Origin: Streptomyces triculaminicus
Lineage (GTDB): Bacteria > Actinomycetota > Actinomycetes > Streptomycetales > Streptomycetaceae
Assembly (NCBI RefSeq): GCF_017349075.1
Contig: NZ_JAFMOF010000002.1
Location: 186,001 to 250,000, forward strand
DNA length: 64,000 bases
Reading direction: 5' to 3'
Part shown: one piece after another, positions 44,238 through 52,718 of the stretch
Numbering within the stretch: position 1 is the first letter of the stretch
Layout: each line of letters starts with the position of its first letter
Notes under the pieces: generated by a model
What the model saw: only the letters and a program-made list of their open reading frames with translations
What the model was told of the DNA's origin: nothing
Databases searched by the model: none
Position numbers and translations under genes: made by a program

Positions 44238-45988
44238 GCGCGGCCGAGACGACCGCACCGGCGCGCGACGCGCTGGAGGAGGAGCTCCTCGGCAGGGTGC
44301 TCAGCACCCTGCTGCGCGAGGACGCCTACCAGCTGCGCTCCAAGGCGGTCGCCGAGAGGCGTCCCGACGGCGACTGGCTCCGGCTCCCCGTCACGGGGGA
44401 AACGTTGCTGCTCCCGGTCGGCCCCGAGGGCTTCCAGTGCGAGGTCCGGGCCCGCGACGCCGTCCTGGAGACCGCCCAGGGACCGGTGCGGGGCCTGCGC
44501 CCCGCCCTCGCCCGGCTGCGCGCGGCCGCCGCCCCCGAGGACCGGCCCGGCTTCGACGCCTTCCTCGCCGAGTGCGACGAGGCGCTCGCCGCGCTCCGCC
44601 TGCACGGCCGGGTGCGCGACGACGTCGTGCGGCGGCTCGCCGACGCCTACGGACACTCCACCACCACGTGGACCGGGCTGCGCGGATCGCTCGCCTTCGA
44701 CGCCCTGGCCGCCTTCCGCGACCATCCCGTCTACCCCACCGGACGCGCCCGCTCGGGCCTGACCGAGCGCGAACTACGCGCGTACGCCCCCGAGTTCCAC
44801 CCCTCCTTCGCCCTGCGCTGGCTCGCCCTGCCGCACACGGCCGTCACCGGCGACCGGGCCGGGCTGCCCCACTGGTGGCCCACCCCCGCGGCGCTGGGCC
44901 TGCCGCACCTGGACGCCACCCACCTGGCGCTGCCCGTCCACCCGCTCACCGCCGGCGCCCCGCTCGCCGAGGCGCTCGCCGCCACCGGCCTCGCCGGCTC
45001 CGCCCACCTCGCCGACAAACCCCTGCTGGAGGTGGTCCCGACCCTGTCCATGCGGACCGTCGCCGTCGCCGACGACCCCACCACCCACCTCAAGCTCCCG
45101 CTGGCCACCGCCACCCTGGGCCTGCGCAACCGGCGCACCATCCAGCCCGGCACCCTCCTGGACGGCGAGGTCGGCCAGCGGCTGCTCGAGGAGATCGTCG
45201 CGGCCGAGCCGCGCTTCGCCGGCGCCGTGCTCGTCGCCGACGAACGCACCCACCTCGGCGCCGGCCACGAACTCCTGGCCACCCTGGTCCGCCGCTACCC
45301 GGACGGGCTCGCCGGCGCCCACGTCGTCACCGTCGCCGGACTGCTCGCCCGCACCCCCGACGGACGCCTGGTGGCCGACGCGCTCGCCGACCGGTACTAC
45401 GGCGGATCGCTCGTCGCCCTGGTCGACGCCTATCTGACGCTGCTGCTGGACTGGCACACCACCCTCTTCTCGTACGGCATCGCCCTCGAATCCCACCAGC
45501 AGAACACCTCCGTCGTCCTCGACGAGATCGACGGCCGCCCCCGGATGCGGCTGCTGCTGAAAGACAACGACGGGCCGCGCGTGCACTCCGTCCGGCTCGC
45601 CGCCCGCCTGGGCGGCGAGGCCGCCGACCTGCTGGGATTCGACGACCGGCGCATCCTCGTGGCCGGCGACGGCCCCGTCGCCGACGTCTTCGCCACCATC
45701 ACCGTCCACCTGTGCGCCGGCGCCCTGGCCTTCGAACTCGCCCGCCTGGGCCGGGGAACGCTCGAGCAGTGGCTACGGCAGCTGCGCGAGCGGCTCGCCC
45801 AGGCCGTGGAGCGGATCGCGCCCGGCCCCGCCGCCGTGCTGCGCGCCCGGGTCCTGGACGCCGACCGGCTCCCGGTCAAGGCCATGGTCACCGCGGGCAC
45901 CCTGCTCACCAAGGAACGCTCCGGCGCCGCCGACATCAACAAGCACTACGTCGACGGCCCCAACTACCTGCGCGGGGTCCCGCGGTGA
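44234..45988 (+). CDS. IucA/IucC-type NIS synthetase, PvsB-like
   Basis: A 584-residue NRPS-independent siderophore synthetase. These enzymes adenylate citrate or a related carboxylate and condense it with an amine or alcohol. Conserved parts are LRGSLAFDALAAF, LLEVVPTLSMRTVAVADD, THLKLPLATATLGLRNRRTI and SYGIALESHQQNTSVVLDEIDG, followed by LLLKDNDGPRVH. It lacks the HPWQ motif of the second synthetase (here HPLT), so the two are different clades and probably act at different carboxylates. ATG overlaps the ATP-grasp stop, and the stop overlaps the exporter start. Confidence 0.9.
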   Translation: MSAAETTAPARDALEEELLGRVLSTLLREDAYQLRSKAVAERRPDGDWLRLPVTGETLLLPVGPEGFQCEVRARDAVLETAQGPVRGLRPALARLRAAAAPEDRPGFDAFLAECDEALAALRLHGRVRDDVVRRLADAYGHSTTTWTGLRGSLAFDALAAFRDHPVYPTGRARSGLTERELRAYAPEFHPSFALRWLALPHTAVTGDRAGLPHWWPTPAALGLPHLDATHLALPVHPLTAGAPLAEALAATGLAGSAHLADKPLLEVVPTLSMRTVAVADDPTTHLKLPLATATLGLRNRRTIQPGTLLDGEVGQRLLEEIVAAEPRFAGAVLVADERTHLGAGHELLATLVRRYPDGLAGAHVVTVAGLLARTPDGRLVADALADRYYGGSLVALVDAYLTLLLDWHTTLFSYGIALESHQQNTSVVLDEIDGRPRMRLLLKDNDGPRVHSVRLAARLGGEAADLLGFDDRRILVAGDGPVADVFATITVHLCAGALAFELARLGRGTLEQWLRQLRERLAQAVERIAPGPAAVLRARVLDADRLPVKAMVTAGTLLTKERSGAADINKHYVDGPNYLRGVPR

Positions 45989-47190
45989 CCGCCGTCCTGG
46001 AGCGCACCGGGACACGGGCGCCCGCCGGCCTGCGCACCCGGCAGATCCACGCGGTGGCGGCCTGCTACTTCGTCGCCTCCTTCGCGGCGCTGGGCCTGCC
46101 GCCCTACCTCACGGCGATCCTGCCCTCGCTCGGCGACACCGAGGCCCGCTGGGCCGGGCTGCTCTACATCGTGCCGACCGTCTTCAGCGCCCTCGGCGCC
46201 CCCCTGTGGGGGCGGCTCGCCGACCGCTACGGCCGCAAACGGCTGCTGCTGCGCGCCCAGCTGGGCCTCGCCGTCTCCTTCCTCCTCGCCGGATGGGCGG
46301 ACAGCCTGCCCGCCTTCACCGCCGCCCTCGTCCTGCAGGGCGTCCTCGGCGGCACCTTCGCCGCCTCCAACGGCTACCTCGCGGCCGCCCTCGACGGGCA
46401 CCGCCTGTCCTGGGCGCTGACCCTGATGCAGGGCGCCGCCCGGCTCGCGCTCGTCGCCGCGCCGATCGTGGTGGGCTCGCTCTCGCCGTGGGTCTCCCCG
46501 CACCGCCAGTACGCCCTGCTCGCCGTGCTGCCGCTGGCCGCCGCCCTGATGCTGGCCGCGCTCCCCGAGCCGCCACGGCCCGCGCCGCAGGCTCCCGGGA
46601 CGCCGGCCGCCGGCGAGGCGGAGGCCGCCGTCCCGGCCGCCCGTTCGCCCCGCGCCCTGTACGCCCTCGAGTTCGCCTTCGTCCTGGCCACCGTCATCTC
46701 CTACCCGTACCTGATCACCCTGGTCGGACAGCGGCTGCCCGGCCTCGGGCCCTTCGCGAGCGGCGTCCTCTTCGCCCTGCCGCACATGTGCTACCCGCTG
46801 CTGGCCAGGCCCGTGCACACCGCCGTCGCCCACCGCCCGCTGCTCGGCGCGGTCAGCGGCTTCGCCCTGGTGGCCGTGGCCCTCGCCGGGCACTGGGGCG
46901 CCGGCACCGTGCTCTCCTTCGTCGCCCTGCGGCTGCTGCTCGGCGCCGGGATGACCCTCGGCCTGGTGAGCCTGTCCGCGCTCGCCGCCGACGCCTGCCG
47001 CGGCCGCGGGCCCGGCCGGATGTTCGGCACCTTGGAGTTCATATCCAAGGCCGGGGCCGTCGTCGCGGGGGCGGTGGCCGCCGTCTCCAACGACGTCTGG
47101 GGCCCGGCCGCGCCCATCGTCGCGGGATCCGCCGTCGCCGCCCTGACGGCGCTCGTCAGCACGCCAACCCTCCTCCGCTGGAGTCGCTGA
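45985..47190 (+). CDS. MFS siderophore exporter, PvsC-like
   Basis: A 401-residue major-facilitator transporter with about 12 helices. Motif A appears as GRLADRYGRKRLLL between helices 2 and 3, and a polar loop with many Ala/Glu residues divides the halves near residue 215. Placed between two NIS synthetase genes and translated by overlap with the first, it is most likely the exporter of the finished iron-free siderophore. The GTG start overlaps the previous stop, and only one base separates its stop from the next ATG. Confidence 0.88.
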   Translation: MTAVLERTGTRAPAGLRTRQIHAVAACYFVASFAALGLPPYLTAILPSLGDTEARWAGLLYIVPTVFSALGAPLWGRLADRYGRKRLLLRAQLGLAVSFLLAGWADSLPAFTAALVLQGVLGGTFAASNGYLAAALDGHRLSWALTLMQGAARLALVAAPIVVGSLSPWVSPHRQYALLAVLPLAAALMLAALPEPPRPAPQAPGTPAAGEAEAAVPAARSPRALYALEFAFVLATVISYPYLITLVGQRLPGLGPFASGVLFALPHMCYPLLARPVHTAVAHRPLLGAVSGFALVAVALAGHWGAGTVLSFVALRLLLGAGMTLGLVSLSALAADACRGRGPGRMFGTLEFISKAGAVVAGAVAAVSNDVWGPAAPIVAGSAVAALTALVSTPTLLRWSR

Positions 47191-47191
47191 A

Positions 47192-48955
47192 ATGTCCTCC
47201 TCCGCTTCCTCCGCCGCCTCCCTGCGCCCGAGCCCCCCGGCGCCCGGCGGCCTCCCCGGCGCCGACCACGTGGTCGCCCACACGCTCCTGAACTGCCTGC
47301 TGCGCGAGGTCTCCGGCCCCGAGCACCAGACCGCCGTCACCGACGGACACCTGCTGCTGCGACTGCCCCGCGGCGGGGCCCTGCTGCGGGTCCGGCTGCG
47401 CCGCGCCTCCCTGATCGGCGCCCACCGCTTCACCGGCCCGGTCACCGAGGAACGCGACGGCGTCTGGCAGGAGCTGCCCTGGCGCACCCTGGCCGCGTAC
47501 ATCCACCACGAGCTGGAACTGCGCACCGGCGTCCGCAACGACGAGTTCCTCGGCCAGGTCGCCGCCGGCCACGCGGGTGTGAGCGCGGCCCTCGAGGCCT
47601 GGCGCCCGGCCCCCGGCGACCTCACCCCGGCCGGGCGCTACCTCGACTCCGAGCAGTCCCTGCTCTTCGGCCACCGCTTCCACCCCACCCCCAAGGCGCG
47701 CACCGGCTCCCCGGAGGACTGGGCCCGCTATGCCCCCGAGGCCCGCGCCTGCTTCCCCCTGCGCCACCTGGCCGTACGCCGCGCGCTCGTCCGCGAGGAG
47801 GCGGCCCGCCCGGGCGCCCTCGCCGCGCTCGACCGGCAGGGGAGCGTGCCCGAGGGCTACGTGCTGCTGCCCGCGCACCCCTGGCAGTACGCCCTGCTCG
47901 AGGACCACCCCGCGCTGCGGGCGGCCAGGGAGCGCGGCGACGTCCTCGACCTCGGCGAGCGCGGCGCGGACTTCGCGCCCACCGCGTCGGTGCGCACGCT
48001 CTATGACGGCCGGGACTTCCTGAAGTTCAGCCTCAACATCCGCATCACCAACTGCCTGCGCAAGAACGCCGAGTACGAGCTGACCGGCGCCGTCGCCCTG
48101 ACCCGCCTGCTGGAGCCGGTGGCCGGCGACCTGGCCGCCCGTTTCTCCGGCGCCGGCCTGCTGCGCGAACCCGGCTACCGCACCCTGGACCTCGGCAGCC
48201 GCGAGCTCGCGGAGGGCTTCGGCGTCATCGTCCGCGAGGGCCTCGGCGCCCGCCTCGCGCCCGGCCTGACCGCCCTGCTGGCCGGGGCCGTCGCCGACGA
48301 GTACCCCACGACCGGCGCCCAGGTCGCCCGGCTGCTCGCGGGCACCGGCCCCGACGCCGCGCTCGCCTGGTGGGACGACTACCTGTGGCTGCTCGTCCCC
48401 CCGGTGCTGGCCGCCTATTTCGACCACGGCGTCGTCCTCGAGCCCCACCTGCAGAACGTCGTCGTCGGCGTCGACGGCGACGGCATGCCCCGCCAGGTCC
48501 TGCTGCGCGACCTGGAGGGCACCAAGCTGCTCGCCGAGCACCACGGGGCCGCCCTCGCGGAGCTCGCCCCCGAGGTGGCCTGCCCGATGACGTACGACCG
48601 CGAGCGCGGCTGGGACCGCGTCGTGTACTGCCTGCTGGTCAACCACCTCGCCGAGGTGCTCGCCGCCCTCGCCGACCGCCACCCCCAGCTCGAGCCCGAA
48701 CTGTGGTCCGCCGTACGCCGGGTGCTGGCCCGGCGCGCGGAGGCGCACGGCAACCCGCCGCTGCTGCGGGCCCTGGTCGCCGGGGTGCCGCTGCCCGCCA
48801 AGGCCAATCTGCTCACCCGCTGGGAGCGCAAGGCCGACCGGCACGCCGGTTACGTCCGTATCGGCTCGCCCCTGGTCTCGGACCTGCTGTCGGTGGCCCG
48901 CGGCGGTCAAGGCCCGACGGAATCCCGCACCGAACCCTGGAGCGCCACCCAGTGA
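47192..48955 (+). CDS. IucA/IucC-type NIS synthetase, PvsD-like
   Basis: A 587-residue NIS synthetase. Its motifs are the classical ones: LLPAHPWQYALL, ADFAPTASVRTLY, DFLKFSLNIRITNCLRKNAEYELTG and AYFDHGVVLEPHLQNVVVGVDGDG, then LLRDLEGTKL and NHLAEVLAAL. The HPWQ and ITNCLR signatures are those of type A enzymes that activate citrate. It would form the first citrate amide or ester in the pathway. The N-terminus (about 20 residues) is Ser/Ala-rich. Its stop overlaps the GTG of the decarboxylase gene. Confidence 0.91.
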   Translation: MSSSASSAASLRPSPPAPGGLPGADHVVAHTLLNCLLREVSGPEHQTAVTDGHLLLRLPRGGALLRVRLRRASLIGAHRFTGPVTEERDGVWQELPWRTLAAYIHHELELRTGVRNDEFLGQVAAGHAGVSAALEAWRPAPGDLTPAGRYLDSEQSLLFGHRFHPTPKARTGSPEDWARYAPEARACFPLRHLAVRRALVREEAARPGALAALDRQGSVPEGYVLLPAHPWQYALLEDHPALRAARERGDVLDLGERGADFAPTASVRTLYDGRDFLKFSLNIRITNCLRKNAEYELTGAVALTRLLEPVAGDLAARFSGAGLLREPGYRTLDLGSRELAEGFGVIVREGLGARLAPGLTALLAGAVADEYPTTGAQVARLLAGTGPDAALAWWDDYLWLLVPPVLAAYFDHGVVLEPHLQNVVVGVDGDGMPRQVLLRDLEGTKLLAEHHGAALAELAPEVACPMTYDRERGWDRVVYCLLVNHLAEVLAALADRHPQLEPELWSAVRRVLARRAEAHGNPPLLRALVAGVPLPAKANLLTRWERKADRHAGYVRIGSPLVSDLLSVARGGQGPTESRTEPWSATQ

Positions 48956-50136
48956 TCACCCCCCGAGCCGCCGCCCACGCCGAACGCCTGCCGGCCGGCG
49001 AACTGCCCGCCTACCTCTACGACCTCGCCGCCCTCGACGAGCACGTCGAGCGGGTACGGGCCGCCCTGCCGCCGGAGGTGGAGCTGTACTACGCGGCCAA
49101 GGCCAACCCCGCCCCCGGGATCCTGCGGGCCCTCGCCCCGCACGTCGACGGGTACGAGGTCTCCTCGGGCGGCGAACTGGCGCACGTCCGCGAGGCCGTG
49201 CCCGGCCTCTCGCTCGCCTTCGGCGGGCCCGGCAAGACCGAGGAGGAGCTGCGGCTCGCCCTCGACCTGGGCGTCGAGCGCCTGCACGTGGAGAGCGAGA
49301 ACGAGCTGCGGCTGCTGGCCCGGCTGGCCGGCGAGCGGCCCGGCCGGGCGCCCGTGGACGTCCTGCTGCGCGTCAACCTCCCCGTGGGGGACGGCGACCT
49401 GGGCGGCGCGGCGCTCGCCATGGGCGGCAGGCCCAGCCCCTTCGGCCTCGACCCGCGCCGCGCCGAGGCCTGCGTCCCCTCGCTGGGCCCCGGGCTGCGG
49501 CTGCGCGGCGTCCACGCCCACCTCGCCAGCGGCCTCGACGCGCCCGCGCAGCTGGCCCTCGCGGCCCGGATCACCGCCTGGGCGCGGGAGTTCGGCGACC
49601 GGCACGGGCTGGGCGCGATGGAGGTCAACGTCGGCGGCGGCATGGCCGTCGACTACGCGAGGCCGCACACCCGCTTCGACTGGGCCGGCTACGGGCAGGG
49701 GCTCGGCACGCTCGGCGAGCGGTACCCGGACGTCACCCTGCGCATCGAGCCCGGCCGGTCGATGACCGTCCACGCGGGCTGGTACGTCACCGAGGTCCTG
49801 GACGTCAAGCACAGCCACGGCGAGGCCTTCGCGGTGCTGCGCGGTGGCACCCACCACCTGCGCACCCCCGCCGCCAAGGGCCACGACCACCCCTTCACGG
49901 TGCTGCCCGTCCAGGACTGGGACCTGCCCTGGCCGCGCCCGGCGGCCCTGGACGAGCCGGTGACCCTCAGCGGACAGCTGTGCACGCCCAAGGACACCCT
50001 CGCCGCCCGGGTGCCGGTGGCGGAGCTGCGGGTGGGGGACCGGGTGGCGTTCTCCATGGCCGGCGCGTACGCCTGGAACATCTCGCACCACGAGTTCCTG
50101 ATGCATCCGGCCCCGTCCTTCCACTTCCTGTCCTGA
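48952..50136 (+). CDS. Type III PLP decarboxylase, PvsE-like
   Basis: A 394-residue alanine-racemase-fold decarboxylase related to diaminopimelate and ornithine decarboxylases. The PLP lysine is Lys50 in YYAAKANP. DGYEVSSGGELAHV and RLHVESENELRLL follow, with MEVNVGGGMAVDY for phosphate binding and SGQLCTPKDTLA carrying the catalytic Cys. Being last in an NIS operon without lysine or ornithine hydroxylase, it more likely decarboxylates an amino acid bound to citrate, such as serine giving ethanolamine, as proposed for PvsE. It ends the iron-regulated operon. Confidence 0.88.
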   Translation: MITPRAAAHAERLPAGELPAYLYDLAALDEHVERVRAALPPEVELYYAAKANPAPGILRALAPHVDGYEVSSGGELAHVREAVPGLSLAFGGPGKTEEELRLALDLGVERLHVESENELRLLARLAGERPGRAPVDVLLRVNLPVGDGDLGGAALAMGGRPSPFGLDPRRAEACVPSLGPGLRLRGVHAHLASGLDAPAQLALAARITAWAREFGDRHGLGAMEVNVGGGMAVDYARPHTRFDWAGYGQGLGTLGERYPDVTLRIEPGRSMTVHAGWYVTEVLDVKHSHGEAFAVLRGGTHHLRTPAAKGHDHPFTVLPVQDWDLPWPRPAALDEPVTLSGQLCTPKDTLAARVPVAELRVGDRVAFSMAGAYAWNISHHEFLMHPAPSFHFLS

Positions 50137-50215
50137 GCACGCCGTCGTACCCTCGCGGGACCGCCCGCCGTCGCCCCGCCGCCCACCAGCCGGTTCCCGG
50201 CCGTTTCGGCGACCG

Positions 50216-50234
50216 TAGATGGTGGATGCATCTA
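50216..50234. repeat. Inverted repeat upstream of asnB
   Basis: TAGATG and CATCTA are separated by GTGGATG, within the 186-bp gap between the siderophore operon and asnB. A possible -10 (TAGCGT, 50243-50248) lies just downstream. It could be a regulator site; the short GntR protein two genes away is one candidate. Confidence 0.4.
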
Positions 50235-50322
50235 TGTGGGCGTAGCGTCGTCCGACACGGTCCGCCGCACCCGCGGCGGACCGTGCCCACGGGGGACCGT
50301 CTACCGAGAGGGGACACCGCCC

Positions 50323-52179
50323 ATGTGCGGAATCACCGGCTGGATCTCCTACGACCAGGACCTCACCACCGCCCGCGGCACGCTGGAGGCGATGACCGCC
50401 ACCATGGCCTGCCGCGGTCCCGACGCCGGCGGCGTCTGGCTGGACACCCACGCCGCCCTGGGCCACCGCCGGCTGGCCGTCATCGACGTCGAGGGCGGCC
50501 GCCAGCCCATGCTCGCCGAACACGGCGGCCGCACCCCGCTCGCCCTCACCTACAGCGGCGAGGTCTACAACTACCGCGAACTGCGCGCCGAACTGCGCTC
50601 CCACGGCCACACCTTCCGCACCGACAGCGACACCGAGGTCGTGCTGCGCGCCTACCTCCAGTGGGGCGAGGCCTTCACCGAACACCTCAACGGCATGTAC
50701 GCCTTCGCCCTGTGGGATCCGCGCACCGAGGAACTCCTGCTGGTCCGCGACCGCATGGGCATCAAGCCGCTGTACTACCACCCCACCGCCGACGGCGTGC
50801 TCTTCGGCTCCGAGCCCAAGGCGATCCTCGCCCACCCCGCCGTGCGCCCCGCCGTCGACGCCGAGGGCCTCGCCGAGCTGATGGCCTTCACCAAGACCCC
50901 CGGCCACGCCGTCTACAAGGGCATGCGCGAGCTGCGCCCCGGTCACATCGCGCGCGTGCGCCGCGAGGGCCTGACCTTACGCCGCTACTGGGCCCTCGAG
51001 GCCGACGAGCACACCGACGACCTCCCCACCACCGTCGCCCGCATCCGCGAACTGCTCGAGGACATCGTCGCCCGCCAGCTCGTCGCCGACGTGCCCCTGT
51101 GCACCCTGCTCTCCGGCGGACTCGACTCCTCCGTCATCACCGCGCTCGCCGCCAAGGGCCTGGCCGGCGCCGGACGCGGCCCGGTGCGCTCGTTCTCCGT
51201 CGACTTCACCGGCCACACCGAGAACTTCCGGGCCGACGCCCTGCGGCCCACCCCCGACGGCCCCTACGCCCACGCCCTCGCCGAGCACGTGCGCTCCGAC
51301 CACAGCGACATCGTGCTCGCCACCGCGGACCTCGCCGACCCCGCCCACCGCGACGCCGTGCTGACCGCCCGCGACCTGCCCGTCGCCGGCTTCGGCGACG
51401 GCGACACCTCGCTCTACCTCCTCTTCAAGGCCATACGCCAACAGTCCACCGTCGCCCTGTCCGGGGAGTCGGCCGACGAGGTCTTCGGCGGCTACGCGTG
51501 GTTCCACAACCCCGAGCACGTGGCCGCCGACACCTTCCCCTGGATCGCCGCCCGCGTCGCCGACCACTTCTCCGGAGAGGGCAGCGGCGGCCGCACCGGG
51601 CTCCTGGACCGAGGACTTCTGGCCAAACTCGACCTGCCCGGCTACACCGACGCCGGCTACCGCCAGGCCCTCGCCGACGTCCCCCGCCTGCCCGGCGAGA
51701 GCGGGCGGCAGAAGCGGATGCGCGAGATCAGCCACCTGCACCTGACCCGGTTCGTACAGATGCTGCTCGACCGCAAGGACCGGGCCAGCATGGCCACCGG
51801 CCTCGAGGTGCGGGTGCCCTTCTGCGACCACCGCCTGGTCTCCTACGTCTTCAACACCCCCTGGTCGATGAAGACCTTCGACGGCCGCGAGAAGTCCCTG
51901 CTGCGCGCCGCCACCCGCGACCTGCTCCCCGCCGCCGTCGCCGACCGGGTCAAGAGCCCCTACCCCAGCACCCAGGACCCCCGCTACGCCGCCGCCCTGC
52001 GCGCCGAACTCGGCCGGGTGCTCGCCGACCCCGGCGCCCCCGTGCGCCCCCTGCTCGACACCGCCGCCGTCGCCGACGCGCTCTCCGGGGACGCCGGAGA
52101 GTCCTTCCGCGCCGCCACCGAAGTGGCCCTCGGCCTCAACACCTGGCTCGCCTCCCACGGCGTCCGGCTGGAGCTCTGA
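50323..52179 (+). CDS. asnB: Asparagine synthase (glutamine-hydrolysing)
   Basis: A 618-residue class B asparagine synthetase, which turns aspartate, glutamine and ATP into asparagine. Start was placed so that the glutaminase nucleophile is Cys2 (MCGITGWISYD), and GAGAGGGG lies upstream. The N-terminal Ntn domain continues with CRGPDAGGVW and LTYSGEVYNYRELR. The synthetase domain has the PP-loop LLSGGLDSS, SGESADEVFGGY and RASMATGLEVRVPFCDH. All key residues are present. It has its own intergenic region and is not evidently part of the siderophore operon, though run-through is possible. Confidence 0.93.
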   Translation: MCGITGWISYDQDLTTARGTLEAMTATMACRGPDAGGVWLDTHAALGHRRLAVIDVEGGRQPMLAEHGGRTPLALTYSGEVYNYRELRAELRSHGHTFRTDSDTEVVLRAYLQWGEAFTEHLNGMYAFALWDPRTEELLLVRDRMGIKPLYYHPTADGVLFGSEPKAILAHPAVRPAVDAEGLAELMAFTKTPGHAVYKGMRELRPGHIARVRREGLTLRRYWALEADEHTDDLPTTVARIRELLEDIVARQLVADVPLCTLLSGGLDSSVITALAAKGLAGAGRGPVRSFSVDFTGHTENFRADALRPTPDGPYAHALAEHVRSDHSDIVLATADLADPAHRDAVLTARDLPVAGFGDGDTSLYLLFKAIRQQSTVALSGESADEVFGGYAWFHNPEHVAADTFPWIAARVADHFSGEGSGGRTGLLDRGLLAKLDLPGYTDAGYRQALADVPRLPGESGRQKRMREISHLHLTRFVQMLLDRKDRASMATGLEVRVPFCDHRLVSYVFNTPWSMKTFDGREKSLLRAATRDLLPAAVADRVKSPYPSTQDPRYAAALRAELGRVLADPGAPVRPLLDTAAVADALSGDAGESFRAATEVALGLNTWLASHGVRLEL

Positions 52180-52260
52180 AACCCAGCGGGCCTGCGGGCA
52201 CGGTGGGCACCCCTGGCGCACAATGGACGGCACACCGCCCGCCCAGCCAGGAGTCCCACC

Positions 52261-52635
52261 GTGGCCTTGCAGATGACCGTCGACCCGGACGCCGCCGAGC
52301 CCCCCTTCGAGCAGATCCGCGCCCGCATCGCCGAGCGCGCCCGCTCCGGCGCCCTCCCGGTCGGCTACAAACTGCCGACCGTACGCGGCTTCGCCGAGGA
52401 ACTGGGCCTGGCCGCCAACACCGTGGCCAAGGCCTACCGCGCACTCGAGGCGGACGGTGTGATCGAGACCCGTGGTCGCAACGGCACATTCATCGCCGCC
52501 CGCGGCGACACCGCCGAGCGCGAGGCCGCGACGGCCGCCGCCGCGTTCGCCCAGCGGGCGCACCGCCTGGGCCTGGACCAGGAGGCGGCCCTGGCCGCCG
52601 CCCGGGAGGCGCTGCGGGCGGTCTACGAGCCCTGA
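52261..52635 (+). CDS. Short GntR/YtrA-type transcriptional regulator
   Basis: A 124-residue GntR-family regulator of the YtrA type. The winged helix occupies residues 14-80: PPFEQIRARIAERARSGAL, KLPTVRGFAEELGLAANTVAKAYRALEADGVIETRGRNGTF. The effector domain is reduced to about 40 helical residues, as usual in YtrA proteins, which commonly control adjacent transporter or stress genes. GGAGTCC precedes the GTG start. It lies between asnB and the glycoside hydrolase gene, 83 bp before the latter; its target is not evident. Confidence 0.88.
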   Translation: MALQMTVDPDAAEPPFEQIRARIAERARSGALPVGYKLPTVRGFAEELGLAANTVAKAYRALEADGVIETRGRNGTFIAARGDTAEREAATAAAAFAQRAHRLGLDQEAALAAAREALRAVYEP

Positions 52636-52718
52636 GCCGCGAGGGCGAAAGGCCCTTCGGCGTCCCGCCTGCAGTGAAGGCACCGCACGTCCGTTCCGCC
52701 CCGGTTACCCTTTCCGTG

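Noticed and set aside
38951..50136. Desferrioxamine or aerobactin-type cluster
   Set aside because: There is no lysine/ornithine N-monooxygenase and no acyl-CoA transferase, and two different NIS synthetases plus an ATP-grasp enzyme are present.
49980..52718. Long open frame upstream of the glycoside hydrolase
   Set aside because: It overlaps asnB and the GntR gene in another frame and consists of Arg/Pro-rich shadow sequence.
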